Positions 52,725-61,566 of a DNA stretch of 64,000 nt are shown here, in pieces. Numbering within the stretch: position 1 is the first letter of the stretch; every line of letters begins with the position of its first letter. The notes under the pieces were generated by a model that made no database searches, was not told where the DNA came from, and was given only the letters and a program-made list of their open reading frames with translations. Origin of the DNA: Hyphomicrobiales bacterium. GTDB taxonomy: Bacteria; Pseudomonadota; Alphaproteobacteria; Rhizobiales; Rhizobiaceae. Location of the stretch: positions 145,295 to 209,294 of the forward strand of contig UCMS01000011.1 in NCBI GenBank assembly GCA_900473805.1, written 5' to 3'. Position numbers and translations under genes: made by a program.

Positions 52725-53996
52725 ATGGCCAACCCGTCTTCGAAGCCGCTCGACCTTAACTATGTCCGCAGTCAGTTTCCCGGTCTTTCCCGCGGCTGGA
52801 CCTTCTTCGACAATGCTGGTGGATCCCAGATCCTGAAACCTGCCGTCGAGCGGATCAACACTTTCCTCTTCGAAAAGAACGTCCAGATTGGCGGCTCTTA
52901 CGAGGTGTCGCAGGCCGCAGCATCGGCACTTTACGAGGCTCGCACCGCCGCCATGCACCTCGTTAATTCTAACCGGCCGGAAGAGATTGTCTTCGGCAAC
53001 TCGACGACTGCGCTTTTGCAGAACCTCGCCCGGGCCATGCACAGCCAGCTCTCGCCAGGCGACGAGATCATCATCACGATCTCGGATCACGAATCCAACA
53101 TCGGTCCCTGGGACCGGCTGCAGGAACGCGGCGTGATCTTGAAGATCTGGCCGCTGAACAAGGAAACGCTGGCACTCGACCTCACCGATCTCGCGTCCCT
53201 GATGAGCGAGCGCACGAAGCTCGTCTGCGTCACCCATTGCTCGAACATCCTCGGCTCCATCAACCCGATCCGCGAGATCGCCGATTTTGTTCATGCCCGC
53301 GGCGCCAAGATCTGCGTCGATGCCGTCGCCTACGCCCCCCATCGGGCCGTCGACGTTCAGGCCTTCAACGTCGACTACTATGTCTTCAGTCTCTACAAGA
53401 CCTATGGTCCGCATTACGCGCTGATGTATGGCAAATACGACCTGCTGCTCGAGCTCGACACGCTGTACCACTACTTCTACGGCCGCGACAAAGTGCCGGG
53501 CAAACTGGAGCCGGGCAATCCGAACTATGAGCTCGCCTATTCGACCTGCGGGATCGTCGACTATCTGGTTTCACTCGGCGAACAGGCCGGCGAAACCGGA
53601 ACGATCCGGCAGAAGATCGAAGCGGCCTATGGCGCGATCACCGCGCAGGAAGACGCTCTGACCGAACGCCTGCTCACCTATCTGCGGTCGCGCAATGACT
53701 GCATGATCGTCGGCCAATCCATGAACCGCGACAGCAAACGTGTGCCCACCATCGCCTTCCGCTTCGACGGACGCGAGGCAGCCGACCTTTGCAGGGCCAT
53801 GGACGCCGAGAAGATCGCCATGCGCTTCGGAGACTTCCATTCGCGTCGGCTTGCCGAATATCTTGGACTGACCGACCATGGCGGCATGCTGCGTGTCTCG
53901 ATGGTCCATTACAACACGATCGAGGAAGTCGACCGCTTCACCACCGCTCTCGACACCATCCTCGCCGGTGAGGCTGGCCTCGCAAAGGCGAGCTGA
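52725..53996 (+). CDS. Class V aminotransferase-fold protein (cysteine-desulfurase-like)
   Basis: PLP enzyme of 423 residues. It shows the VC1184/SufS-like N-terminal feature FFDNAGGSQILKPAVE, FGNSTTALLQNLARAM, TISDHESNIGPWDRL, and the PLP Lys in VFSLYKTYGPHYALMYG. The active-site Cys loop of true desulfurases is replaced by MRFGDFHSRRLAEYL, which has no Cys. It is therefore unlikely to release sulfur from cysteine and may be a lyase, epimerase or aminotransferase on an amino acid released in this pathway. The ATG at 52725 is preceded by GGAGGA at a longish spacing; an upstream frame overlaps the ATPase gene. Confidence 0.85.
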   Translation: MANPSSKPLDLNYVRSQFPGLSRGWTFFDNAGGSQILKPAVERINTFLFEKNVQIGGSYEVSQAAASALYEARTAAMHLVNSNRPEEIVFGNSTTALLQNLARAMHSQLSPGDEIIITISDHESNIGPWDRLQERGVILKIWPLNKETLALDLTDLASLMSERTKLVCVTHCSNILGSINPIREIADFVHARGAKICVDAVAYAPHRAVDVQAFNVDYYVFSLYKTYGPHYALMYGKYDLLLELDTLYHYFYGRDKVPGKLEPGNPNYELAYSTCGIVDYLVSLGEQAGETGTIRQKIEAAYGAITAQEDALTERLLTYLRSRNDCMIVGQSMNRDSKRVPTIAFRFDGREAADLCRAMDAEKIAMRFGDFHSRRLAEYLGLTDHGGMLRVSMVHYNTIEEVDRFTTALDTILAGEAGLAKAS

Positions 53997-54020
53997 AAAC
54001 AATCTAAGAAGGACTGAGCG

Positions 54021-55451
54021 ATGCGCTTCGATACGGTGATCCGCAACGGAACGGTTGTGACGGCAAGCGACACATTTGTGAGCGATGTCGGCATCAGGGA
54101 CGGCCGGATCGTGGCGCTGGCAGCAAACTTGACGGAAGCCGACGAGGTCATCGACGCCACCGGCCTCTTCGTGCTGCCCGGCGGCATCGACAGCCATGTG
54201 CATCTCGACCAGCCCTCGGGCGACGGCATCGTCATGGCGGATGATTTCGACAGCGGCACGCGGTCCGCAGCGATCGGCGGCAACAGCACCGTCTTGGCCT
54301 TCTGCATGCAGGAAAAGGGTCAGTCCCTGCGCGAAGCTCTCAAGATCTACCACGCCAAGGCCGAAGGCAAATGCCACGTCGATGTCTCCTTCCACCTCGT
54401 GATCACGGATCCGACGGCTGAAGTGCTCGGCCAGGAACTGCCGGCGCTTGTCGAGGATGGCTACACCTCGCTCAAGGTCTTCATGACCTATGAAGGTCTG
54501 CGTCTGCGCGACGACGAGATCCTGGCGACGCTCGACACCGCGCGTCGCACCGGCGCCCTGGTTATGGTCCATTGCGAAAACGAAGACGCCATCCGCTACC
54601 TGATCGGCCGGCATGAAGAGCAGGGGAAACTCGCGCCTAAATACCATGCCACCACCCGACCCGTGGCTGCTGAACGCGAAGCAACTCATCGAGCGCTGTC
54701 ACTCGCCGAAATCGTCGATGTGCCGATCGTCATCGTGCACGTCTCCAACCGCGAGGCGATGGAGGAAATCCGCAGAGCTCGTCAGCGCGGCCAGAAAGTC
54801 GCGGGGGAAACCTGCCCGCAATATCTGATGTTGACGGCAGATGATCTCGACCTCGAAGGCCTGGATGGCGCGAAATTCGTCTGCTCCCCGCCACCGCGAG
54901 ACAAGGCGAGCCAGGACGCCTGCTGGGAGGGGATCGAGCAGGGCGTCTTCGACCTCTTTTCCTCCGACCACTGCCCCTTCCGCTTCGACGATCCGGAAGG
55001 CAAGCTCAACGAGAAGGGCAAACGCCATTTCCGCTGGATCCCGAACGGCATTCCGGGTGTGGCCACCCGCCTGCCCATCCTCTTTTCAGAAGGCGTGATG
55101 AAGGGCCGGATCGACATCAACCGCTTTGTCGCGGTGACTTCGACGAACCACGCGAAGCTCTACGGCATGTACCCGCAAAAGGGCACGATCGCGATCGGTT
55201 CGGATGCCGACATCGCGCTCTGGGATCCGCGGGAGCGCGTGACCCTGACCAACGAGATCCTCCAGCACGGTGCCGACTACACGCCCTATGAAGGCCTGGA
55301 GGTGAGGGGCTGGCCGGTACGCCTGCTCGTTCGCGGCCAGACGATCATGGAACGCGGCTCTGTCGTGGAGGCCGGACAAGGACAGTATCAGAGCCGCAAG
55401 CGCTCGAACCTGATTGCGGACACCAATTCGGCCGCGTCAGTGAGGCCCTAG
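54021..55451 (+). CDS. D-hydantoinase/dihydropyrimidinase
   Basis: A 476-residue cyclic-amide hydrolase. It retains all metal and catalytic motifs: IDSHVHLDQP (HxH), the carbamylated Lys in TSLKVFMTYEG, MVHCENEDAI, VHVSNREAMEE, and SSDHCPFRFDD with the Asp. The closing KGTIAIGSDADIALWDP is standard. It opens dihydropyrimidine or hydantoin rings to N-carbamoyl acids. Unlike the enzyme at 37579-38958, its HxH is intact. No carbamoylase is recognised nearby, so the next step in this locus is open. The gene follows the aminotransferase-fold gene by 24 bp. Confidence 0.9.
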   Translation: MRFDTVIRNGTVVTASDTFVSDVGIRDGRIVALAANLTEADEVIDATGLFVLPGGIDSHVHLDQPSGDGIVMADDFDSGTRSAAIGGNSTVLAFCMQEKGQSLREALKIYHAKAEGKCHVDVSFHLVITDPTAEVLGQELPALVEDGYTSLKVFMTYEGLRLRDDEILATLDTARRTGALVMVHCENEDAIRYLIGRHEEQGKLAPKYHATTRPVAAEREATHRALSLAEIVDVPIVIVHVSNREAMEEIRRARQRGQKVAGETCPQYLMLTADDLDLEGLDGAKFVCSPPPRDKASQDACWEGIEQGVFDLFSSDHCPFRFDDPEGKLNEKGKRHFRWIPNGIPGVATRLPILFSEGVMKGRIDINRFVAVTSTNHAKLYGMYPQKGTIAIGSDADIALWDPRERVTLTNEILQHGADYTPYEGLEVRGWPVRLLVRGQTIMERGSVVEAGQGQYQSRKRSNLIADTNSAASVRP

Positions 55452-55459
55452 AGAGACAG

Positions 55460-55477
55460 GCAGCGCTGCTCCGCTGC
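55460..55477. terminator. Weak hairpin in convergent gap
   Basis: GCAGCG and CGCTGC are 6-base arms with a 6-base loop in the 42-bp gap between the convergent D-hydantoinase and aldo/keto reductase-RidA genes. There is no T-run. It may be a weak bidirectional terminator. Confidence 0.3.
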
Positions 55478-55493
55478 AGCCCCCCAGGAAGAC

Positions 55494-56954
55494 CTAAACC
55501 ACGGCTTCCGCTTCAATCTCGACTTCATACTCGCCGACAAGACCACCGGCTTCGATCAAGGTGTTCGCCGGAAGCACTTCGGAAAAAAAGCGGCCATGGG
55601 CACGCGAGACGGGCTCCCACTGTGATGCATCCTTGAGATAGATGCGGGTGCGCACGACATCCTCCATCCTTCCGCCAAGCGCGGAGATGGAAGCCGCGAT
55701 CTTGTCGAGGATGTAGGTCGCCTGCGCGCCCGGATCGCCGGGTGCCACACAACGGTTGCTGCCGTGGGTCGCCGTCGTGCCCGACACCAGAATCCGGTCA
55801 CCGACCCGCACGGCCCGGCTGTAACCGGCCAGCGGCTCCCAGATGCTGCCGGAGGAAACCCGGAGGCGATCCTCGCGCCCCGGCACGGGAACCGCCGTGT
55901 AGACGGACGGAATCGCATCGAGGTGATGGCTGAGGTCGCCGGATGCGGTCAGGAAGGGCGGCTTGCGATACTCATCGCCGCAGTCGCCGGGTATAGGTGT
56001 GGCCTCAGTAAAGGCGTTGTCGAGCAGAGCCCGGTCATCCACATCCAGTTCGAAGGTAAAGACCTTCTGATTGTCGTCACGATGCTCGTTTTCGCCCAAT
56101 CTTGCTCCAATGATGGTGGCAGCAACGGCCGGATGTTCGAGAACCCAGCGGCTGGCCACGTTGGAGATTGAGACCCCGTGCTTGCGGGCGATCGTGGATG
56201 CCGCCCTGAGAATACCCTGATAGACGCTCCATCCGCCGGCCGTATCGATGAAGCGCTTGTATTTCGAGCGGCTCCAGTCCGCGATCGAGGTGGGTTCCGG
56301 CTGGTCGAGCCACTTCTCCGAAAGAAAGCCGCCGCAAAGCGTGCCATAGGCCAGAAGCTTCACGCCGCGACTGAGGCAAAGGGACGACAGATCGCCGGCG
56401 GCGCGCCTGTCGATCAGGGAAAAGGAAACCTGATTGCTGGCGATCTCGATCCCGTCTGACAGCGCAAGATTGAGATGCGCAGCATCGAAATTGGTGAGGC
56501 CGAGGGCGCCGATCAGACCCTCCTCCTTCATCACCTGCATTTCATGCAGGGCATCGAGCCATGCCGGGTGTTCGAAGGTCCACCAGTGGAACTGCAAAAG
56601 GTCGACCTTGTCGACGCCAAGGCGGGCAAGCCTGTCCTCCACACCACGGCGAACCACATCACGCGTCATCGGGCCAGGCTCCGGGCACCATTTGGTGAAG
56701 GCCAACGGCCGCTTTTCACCAGCGGCATAGCGCTTCAGGAGATGGCCGGTGATGATCTCTGCCGATCCGTAATGATCAGCCATGTCGAAGCTGTCGAACC
56801 CGGCCTCCGCATAAGCTTGAAGCGCGTCAGCCCCCTGCTCCGGATCAACCGTCACACCATTCTTTTCGATATCGGCAACCTGCCAGAGGCCGCAGACGAG
56901 GCGGCTGATCGACAGGTCCGGGGTGAGATTGATGCGTTCGGGATGCTGGGACAC
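55494..56954 (-). CDS. Aldo/keto reductase fused to a RidA-like domain
   Basis: A 486-residue two-domain protein. Residues 1 to about 330 form an aldo/keto reductase barrel; the tetrad is visible as Asp and Tyr in DMADHYGSAE, Lys in FTKWCPE and His in LLQFHWWTFEH. About residues 360-486 form a YjgF/YER057c/UK114 (RidA) domain, with RILVSGTTATHG and the ending GEYEVEIEAEAVV. In RidA the Arg in ARL/SWL-type sequences binds the substrate carboxylate; here that place reads LIEAGGLVGE, so the Arg is lacking. The domain may be structural or have another activity. The ATG at 56954 is clear. It is on the minus strand downstream of the Liv-type genes. Confidence 0.88.
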   Translation of the reverse strand: MSQHPERINLTPDLSISRLVCGLWQVADIEKNGVTVDPEQGADALQAYAEAGFDSFDMADHYGSAEIITGHLLKRYAAGEKRPLAFTKWCPEPGPMTRDVVRRGVEDRLARLGVDKVDLLQFHWWTFEHPAWLDALHEMQVMKEEGLIGALGLTNFDAAHLNLALSDGIEIASNQVSFSLIDRRAAGDLSSLCLSRGVKLLAYGTLCGGFLSEKWLDQPEPTSIADWSRSKYKRFIDTAGGWSVYQGILRAASTIARKHGVSISNVASRWVLEHPAVAATIIGARLGENEHRDDNQKVFTFELDVDDRALLDNAFTEATPIPGDCGDEYRKPPFLTASGDLSHHLDAIPSVYTAVPVPGREDRLRVSSGSIWEPLAGYSRAVRVGDRILVSGTTATHGSNRCVAPGDPGAQATYILDKIAASISALGGRMEDVVRTRIYLKDASQWEPVSRAHGRFFSEVLPANTLIEAGGLVGEYEVEIEAEAVV

Positions 56955-56973
56955 GGGGATTATTCCTCGATGG

Positions 56974-57933
56974 TCAGGATTGTTTGTTGCGGCTGAGGCG
57001 CGCGAGCGGGCTCACCTCGCCGAACAAGCCGCGCGGGCGCAGCAAGAGCATGAGGCAGAGCCCGACGCCGATGGCGACGATCTGCAAGGCGGCGGCCCGC
57101 GCCTGTTCCTCAGGTGGTACGAAGGCGGAGACGGCAGCGGCCGTGAGTGCCCAAAGCCCCCACACGAGAATGGCACCGGCAATCGCGCCGCGATTGTTGC
57201 CGGAGCCGCCGGCGATCAACATGGCCCAGACCTGGAAGGTGAGGACCGGCATATAGTTGTCGGGCGCGATGAAGCCGATGAAATGTGCCTGGGCGGCACC
57301 CGCAAGGCCCATGATGGCGCCGCCGACGGTGAACGCCTGCAAGCGAAAGCGGACAGGCCGCTTGCCAAGCGCCTGGGCGGCCACCTCGTCTTCCCGGATC
57401 GCCCGCAAGACGCGTCCCCAGGGGCTGCGCGACAAATGCTGCAGCCCGAGATAAATGACCAGAACGACAAGGGCCATGAGACCACAATTGGCGAGACTGA
57501 AAAGCAGCGCATTGCCCTGCAGATCGGCGAAGGGGCGCGGAATGAAGCCGATCCCGAAGGCCCCGCCGGTGACGCTCTGCAGGTTGAGCATGCAGAGCTG
57601 AACGGTGACGGCGACGCCGAAGGTTGCGATGGCAAGGTAGTCGGATCTGAGCCGGATCGTCAGCGCACCGACGGCCCAGGACAGCGCGCCCGAGACCACG
57701 GCAGCCCCTAGCCACCCAACGGCAATCGGCAAACCGAAGCCGCCGAAGCGCTCAGCCGTGTCCGGCGTCGTCAGGATCGCCGAGGTATAGGCGCCGACCG
57801 CGACGAAAGCGGCGATGCCGACATTGAACAGTCCCGTCATGCCCCACTGAACATTCAGCCCCAGGCAGATGATCGCATAGGTGAGGGCCATGGTGAGGAA
57901 GAAGGCGCCATAGGCGATAAGATCGATGCTCAT
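56974..57933 (-). CDS. Branched-chain amino-acid-type ABC permease, LivM-like
   Basis: A 319-residue permease. It opens MSIDLIAYGAFFLTMALTYA, with the BPD_transp_2 motifs LGLNVQWGMTGLFNVGIAAF, RLRSDYLAIATFG and LRAIREDEVAAQALG. The ATG at 57933 overlaps the LivH-like stop by 4 bp; the frame extends upstream to 58047 inside that gene and is not used. It supplies one half of the membrane channel with the LivH-like protein. Confidence 0.93.
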   Translation of the reverse strand: MSIDLIAYGAFFLTMALTYAIICLGLNVQWGMTGLFNVGIAAFVAVGAYTSAILTTPDTAERFGGFGLPIAVGWLGAAVVSGALSWAVGALTIRLRSDYLAIATFGVAVTVQLCMLNLQSVTGGAFGIGFIPRPFADLQGNALLFSLANCGLMALVVLVIYLGLQHLSRSPWGRVLRAIREDEVAAQALGKRPVRFRLQAFTVGGAIMGLAGAAQAHFIGFIAPDNYMPVLTFQVWAMLIAGGSGNNRGAIAGAILVWGLWALTAAAVSAFVPPEEQARAAALQIVAIGVGLCLMLLLRPRGLFGEVSPLARLSRNKQS

Positions 57934-58841
57934 GTCGCTTTTCCGAACAGGCCGCGGGGGCGGACGAGAAGAACCGCAATCAGGATGGCGAAGGACACCG
58001 CCGCACGCCATTCGGCCCCGATGAGCTGGACCGTAAAGGCCTCGCAAAGGCCGATGAACAGACCGGCAATCATCGCGCCCGGAACCGAACCGATGCCACC
58101 GAGAATGGCGGCCGCAAACAGGGGCAGCAGAAGATCATGCCCGAGATAGGGGCGGATCTGGATGATCAGGCCGCTCATGATGCCAGCGATGCAGGCAAGT
58201 GCGGCGCCCAGGAACCAGGCCGTTCGGATAACCCGGCGGACATCGATACCGGCGATACCGGCAAGGCCGGGATTTTCGCTGACCGCCCGCATGGCCCGGC
58301 CGATATCGGTCCGCGTCATGACGAGATGCACGGTGATGACAGAGACCAGCGCCACGGCCAGCATTGCCAACTGGTCCGGTGTCGCTCTGAGACCAAGACC
58401 CAGCTTCATGGCAATCTGCAGCGCCTGGCTGAAATAGGCGGGTTTCGAGGTAAACAGGAATTCGAGCAGACTGCGCAGCGCAAGCGACGCACCAAAGCTA
58501 GCCATGACCATGATGATGATGGCGCTGCCGCGTCGCCGGAAGCTCGAAAACAGCGCGGCATCCACCGCCAGCGCCAGAAGCCCCGTCAACGCGACGGCAA
58601 GCACGGCTGCGATCGGGAGCGACCACCCAAAGGAGAACGGCCCAATCGGCGTGGCAAGCCCTGCTGCCAGAACGCCAAGCGCACTGCTGATACCGAGTGC
58701 AAGATAGGCACCCCAGGACAGAAGCTCGCCATGCGCAAAATTGGAGAAACGCAGGATCGAATAGGTGAGCGTCACGCCAACCGCGCCCAGTCCGATAATC
58801 GCGCCTGCAATCAGCCCGTCCATCAGGAATTGCGGGTTCAT
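57930..58841 (-). CDS. Branched-chain amino-acid-type ABC permease, LivH-like
   Basis: A 303-residue permease beginning MNPQFLMDGLIAGAIIGLGA. It shows LTYSILRFSNFAHGELLSWG, RAVSENPGLAGIAGIDVRR and AAILGGIGSVPGAMIAGLFI, the LivH set. It overlaps the LivF-like gene by 4 bp and the LivM-like gene by 4 bp, so the transporter genes are coupled in the order G-F-H-M. Confidence 0.93.
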   Translation of the reverse strand: MNPQFLMDGLIAGAIIGLGAVGVTLTYSILRFSNFAHGELLSWGAYLALGISSALGVLAAGLATPIGPFSFGWSLPIAAVLAVALTGLLALAVDAALFSSFRRRGSAIIIMVMASFGASLALRSLLEFLFTSKPAYFSQALQIAMKLGLGLRATPDQLAMLAVALVSVITVHLVMTRTDIGRAMRAVSENPGLAGIAGIDVRRVIRTAWFLGAALACIAGIMSGLIIQIRPYLGHDLLLPLFAAAILGGIGSVPGAMIAGLFIGLCEAFTVQLIGAEWRAAVSFAILIAVLLVRPRGLFGKAT

Positions 58842-59584
58842 GGCGCCACCTCACTGGCTGCGCGCCCGGTCGTGCCGAGATAGATCTTGCCGATGAGGGG
58901 ATCATCGGTGAGCTCTGCGGGTGTCCCTTCATGACGGATCTGCCCTTCGGCCAGAATGACGGCGCGATCGGCAATCGCCATGGCAGCCTTGACGTTCTGC
59001 TCGACCAGAACAATCGTCACACCCTCGCCATTGATGCGCTTGAGCATGGAGAACACCTCGCCGACGATCTTTGGCGAAAGGCCGGCGGATGGTTCGTCGA
59101 GGATGAGCACCGGCGGGTTGAGTGCCAGCGCGCGCGCCACGGCCAGCATCTGCCGCTGGCCGCCGGAGAGCGCGCCAGCCAGCCGCTTCGGCTTGACGGC
59201 AAGATCCGGAAATCGGGTCAGCATCGCCTCGATTGCAAGGCTCCGTTCCGATTTCGGCAGGAGAGCCACAGCGATCTGAAGGTTTTCCAGAATGCTCATG
59301 CTGGCAAAGACGTTGTCTGTCTGCGGCACGAAGGCCAGGCCTTCGGCCAATTTGCGGTGTGGAGCCACGGCCGTGATATCCCGACCGGACAGAAGGACCC
59401 TCCCCGAATGCACAGACACCAAGCCGGCGATCGCCTTGACGAAGGTGGATTTCCCGGCGCCGTTCGGCCCCAGCAGGATAACGAGTTCACCCGCTGCAAC
59501 AGAAAAATCCACGCCGCGAACAATGGGAAGGTCCGGCTCGTAGCCCGCGACCAGCGCAGAGGTTGCAAGAACGGGTCCTGTCAT
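58838..59584 (-). CDS. Branched-chain amino-acid-type ABC ATPase, LivF-like
   Basis: A 248-residue ATPase. Walker A GPNGAGKS lies near residues 39-46, VPQTDNVFASMSILENL is the Q-loop region, the signature is LSGGQRQM and Walker B VLILDEPSAGLSPKIV, with LVEQNVKAAMAIADRAVIL. It is cotranscribed with the LivG-like gene, overlapping by 4 bp. Confidence 0.94.
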   Translation of the reverse strand: MTGPVLATSALVAGYEPDLPIVRGVDFSVAAGELVILLGPNGAGKSTFVKAIAGLVSVHSGRVLLSGRDITAVAPHRKLAEGLAFVPQTDNVFASMSILENLQIAVALLPKSERSLAIEAMLTRFPDLAVKPKRLAGALSGGQRQMLAVARALALNPPVLILDEPSAGLSPKIVGEVFSMLKRINGEGVTIVLVEQNVKAAMAIADRAVILAEGQIRHEGTPAELTDDPLIGKIYLGTTGRAASEVAP

Positions 59585-60393
59585 GCGCCACCGCCAAGAT
59601 AGGCTTCGATGACAGCAGGATCGGCTGCCACGTCAGCCGGTGCCCCTTCAGCAAGCAGCTTGCCGAGCGCCATGGCCACCACCCGAGAGCAAAGCCTCGA
59701 TACCATGTCCATGTTGTGTTCGATCAGGAGAATAGACTTTCCCTCGGCGTTCAATGCAGCCACCCGTTCCATGATGACCTCAAGCAAAGCGGGGTTCACC
59801 CCCGCTGCCGGTTCATCGAGCAGGATCACCTGCGGGTCGGCCATGAGGACGCGCGCGAGTTCCAAAAGCTTGCGCTGCCCACCGGAAAGCACGCGTGCAG
59901 GTTCGTGGGCAAGCCGCGACAGCGTGACGAATTCAAGGATTGCATGGGCTTTCTCAAGCGCTGCCTTTTCTTCGCGGCGCACCAGACCAGCTGCGAGGAA
60001 ATTGGCAAACAGGCGTTCGCCCGTCTGCTTTTGCGCGCCGACCAGCAGGTTCTCAAGCACGCTCATTTCCAGGAAAGGGCGTGGGATCTGGAAAGTCCGT
60101 GCGACCCCATGCGCGATGCGCTGCTCCGGCGCTTGGCCTGAGACTTCCCGCCCCTCGACCCAGATTTCGCCCGAACTGGGCTTGAGGCTGCCTGCCAGCA
60201 GATTGAACATGGTGGTCTTTCCCGCACCGTTCGGGCCGATCAGGCCTAAAATTTCGCCACGGGCAAGTTGAAGTGACATGTCGGAGACCACGGTCAGTCC
60301 ATCGAAATGCTTCGTCAGATGCCGTGCTTCGATAGCAGGCAGGGCTGCGGCGGCGACAAACGGCGCGGTTGGTTGGGTAAGCCCGGCAGTCAT
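59581..60393 (-). CDS. Branched-chain amino-acid-type ABC ATPase, LivG-like
   Basis: A 270-residue ATPase. Walker A GPNGAGKT and the LivG-specific GVARTFQIPRPFLEMSVLEN are present, with signature LSGGQRKL and Walker B VILLDEPAAGVNPALLE. The ATG at 60393 leads into the family N-terminus; the open frame to 60525 would overlap the divergent GntR gene and operator and is rejected. It heads the minus-strand importer/reductase operon, facing the GntR gene across 94 bp. Confidence 0.92.
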   Translation of the reverse strand: MTAGLTQPTAPFVAAAALPAIEARHLTKHFDGLTVVSDMSLQLARGEILGLIGPNGAGKTTMFNLLAGSLKPSSGEIWVEGREVSGQAPEQRIAHGVARTFQIPRPFLEMSVLENLLVGAQKQTGERLFANFLAAGLVRREEKAALEKAHAILEFVTLSRLAHEPARVLSGGQRKLLELARVLMADPQVILLDEPAAGVNPALLEVIMERVAALNAEGKSILLIEHNMDMVSRLCSRVVAMALGKLLAEGAPADVAADPAVIEAYLGGGA

Positions 60394-60424
60394 CTTCAAA
60401 ATGAGCCTTGATTTGATCCGTGAT

Positions 60425-60436
60425 GTTTGATCAAAC
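60425..60436. promoter_or_regulatory. Palindromic operator between LivG-like and GntR genes
   Basis: GTTTGATCAAAC is a perfect 12-bp palindrome in the 94-bp divergent region, and the half-site TTTGATC occurs again a few bases away near 60413-60419. It is the probable binding site of the GntR protein encoded at 60488, controlling both directions. It differs from the TGGT-N3-ACCA type at 50356. Confidence 0.55.
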
Positions 60437-60487
60437 TTTACGTGGACGCGAAAATCAACCGATATTTCCGGGAGACTTGGAGGCGGA

Positions 60488-61201
60488 ATGACGGACACGA
60501 TTGGCCAATCCGACGACTTCCTCACGCCTGTCGGCCGAGAGACTTTGCAGGATCGCGTCTATGACCAATTGCGCCGCACATTGATCAACGGCGGCTTTGC
60601 CGCAGGCGACATGCTGCGGATCGTTGACATGGCAGATCGGCTGAAGACGAGCACCATGCCGGTGCGGGAGGCGCTGGGGCGGCTTGTCTCGGAACAGGCA
60701 CTGGAAGCCCTGCCCAATCGCTCCGTCCGCGTTCCGCTGATCACCCGCGACCGCCTTGACGACCTGGAGCGTGCCCGCATCCTGATCGAGGGGCGTCTGG
60801 TAGCGCTCGCCTGTCATCGACTGACGGCGGAAGAGATTGAAAACTTGAAACAGATCAACCGGGATTGCGAGGCGGCTTTCGAGCGGCATGGCCAGGACGT
60901 CGGCCCCGTCACCTCCGAAATCAACCATCGCTTCCATTTCCAGATCTATCGCGCTGCCTCCTCGCGTGTGCTGATCCCGATGGTCGAAAGCCTCTGGCTT
61001 CAGTCCGGCCCGGTGGTCCGCGCCGCCGCCCATATCCACGACGAACAAGGCGGCCTCGCCGCGACGAACCACCACTGGACGCTAATCGAAGCACTCGAAG
61101 CGCGCGACGAACAGGCTGCGGTCAACGCGCTCTCCAATGACATCGGCCGCTCCTTCGATCTCGTGCGCGGGCGTCTCGACGCCGGCGAACAAGCGGCGTG
61201 A
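60488..61201 (+). CDS. GntR-family regulator (FCD domain)
   Basis: A 237-residue regulator. The helix-turn-helix is LRIVDMADRLKTSTMPVREALGRL, with wing NRSVRVPLIT. The FCD domain has RARILIEGRLVALA and SEINHRFHFQIYRAASSRVL. It is the first gene of the plus-strand unit that continues with the TIGR04076-like protein, the aldo/keto reductase and the Liv-type binding protein, and is divergent from the Liv permease/ATPase genes, so one regulator probably governs the whole 55.5-63.9 kb locus. Confidence 0.9.
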   Translation: MTDTIGQSDDFLTPVGRETLQDRVYDQLRRTLINGGFAAGDMLRIVDMADRLKTSTMPVREALGRLVSEQALEALPNRSVRVPLITRDRLDDLERARILIEGRLVALACHRLTAEEIENLKQINRDCEAAFERHGQDVGPVTSEINHRFHFQIYRAASSRVLIPMVESLWLQSGPVVRAAAHIHDEQGGLAATNHHWTLIEALEARDEQAAVNALSNDIGRSFDLVRGRLDAGEQAA

Positions 61202-61214
61202 GGGGGAAGCATCA

Positions 61215-61565
61215 ATGAGCGGCACCGACGACACATTCGAGCTCTTTGACCTGCGTGTGGAGGTCGTGATCCCGGAAAATGGCGCCGTCTACTGCGGCGC
61301 CAAGCCCGGCGACTATTTCGAGCTTCAGGGCGAGATGCTCTTTCTCCCGCCGGGACAGGGACTGTCGATCTACTCCCTCGCCTCCGTCCTTCCGCTGCTC
61401 GCCGCCAAGCAGCGCCAGACCCATGCGCATGACTGGATGACGACGGATGCAGACATCGCCTGTCCGGATCCCAACTGCTCCACCCGATTGCGGATCCGGC
61501 GCACAGGACTTCGCCGTTTCAGCCATGCCGCCACGACAGCCGTGCCCCTCGAAGGAAAAGAGTAA
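61215..61565 (+). CDS. TIGR04076-family-like small protein
   Basis: A 116-residue protein. The order CGAKPGDYFELQGEMLFLPPGQGLSIYSLASVLPLLAAKQR, then DIACPDPNCSTRLRIRR, matches the layout of TIGR04076 proteins: an N-terminal CGxxxGD element, a central segment before the LLA stretch, and a C-terminal CPDP-Cys motif. The conserved Cys residues may bind metal or a cofactor. No activity is known to me. The ATG at 61215 follows AGGGGGAA. Its tight place between the regulator and the reductase suggests a pathway role rather than housekeeping. Confidence 0.7.
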   Translation: MSGTDDTFELFDLRVEVVIPENGAVYCGAKPGDYFELQGEMLFLPPGQGLSIYSLASVLPLLAAKQRQTHAHDWMTTDADIACPDPNCSTRLRIRRTGLRRFSHAATTAVPLEGKE

Positions 61566-61566
61566 C

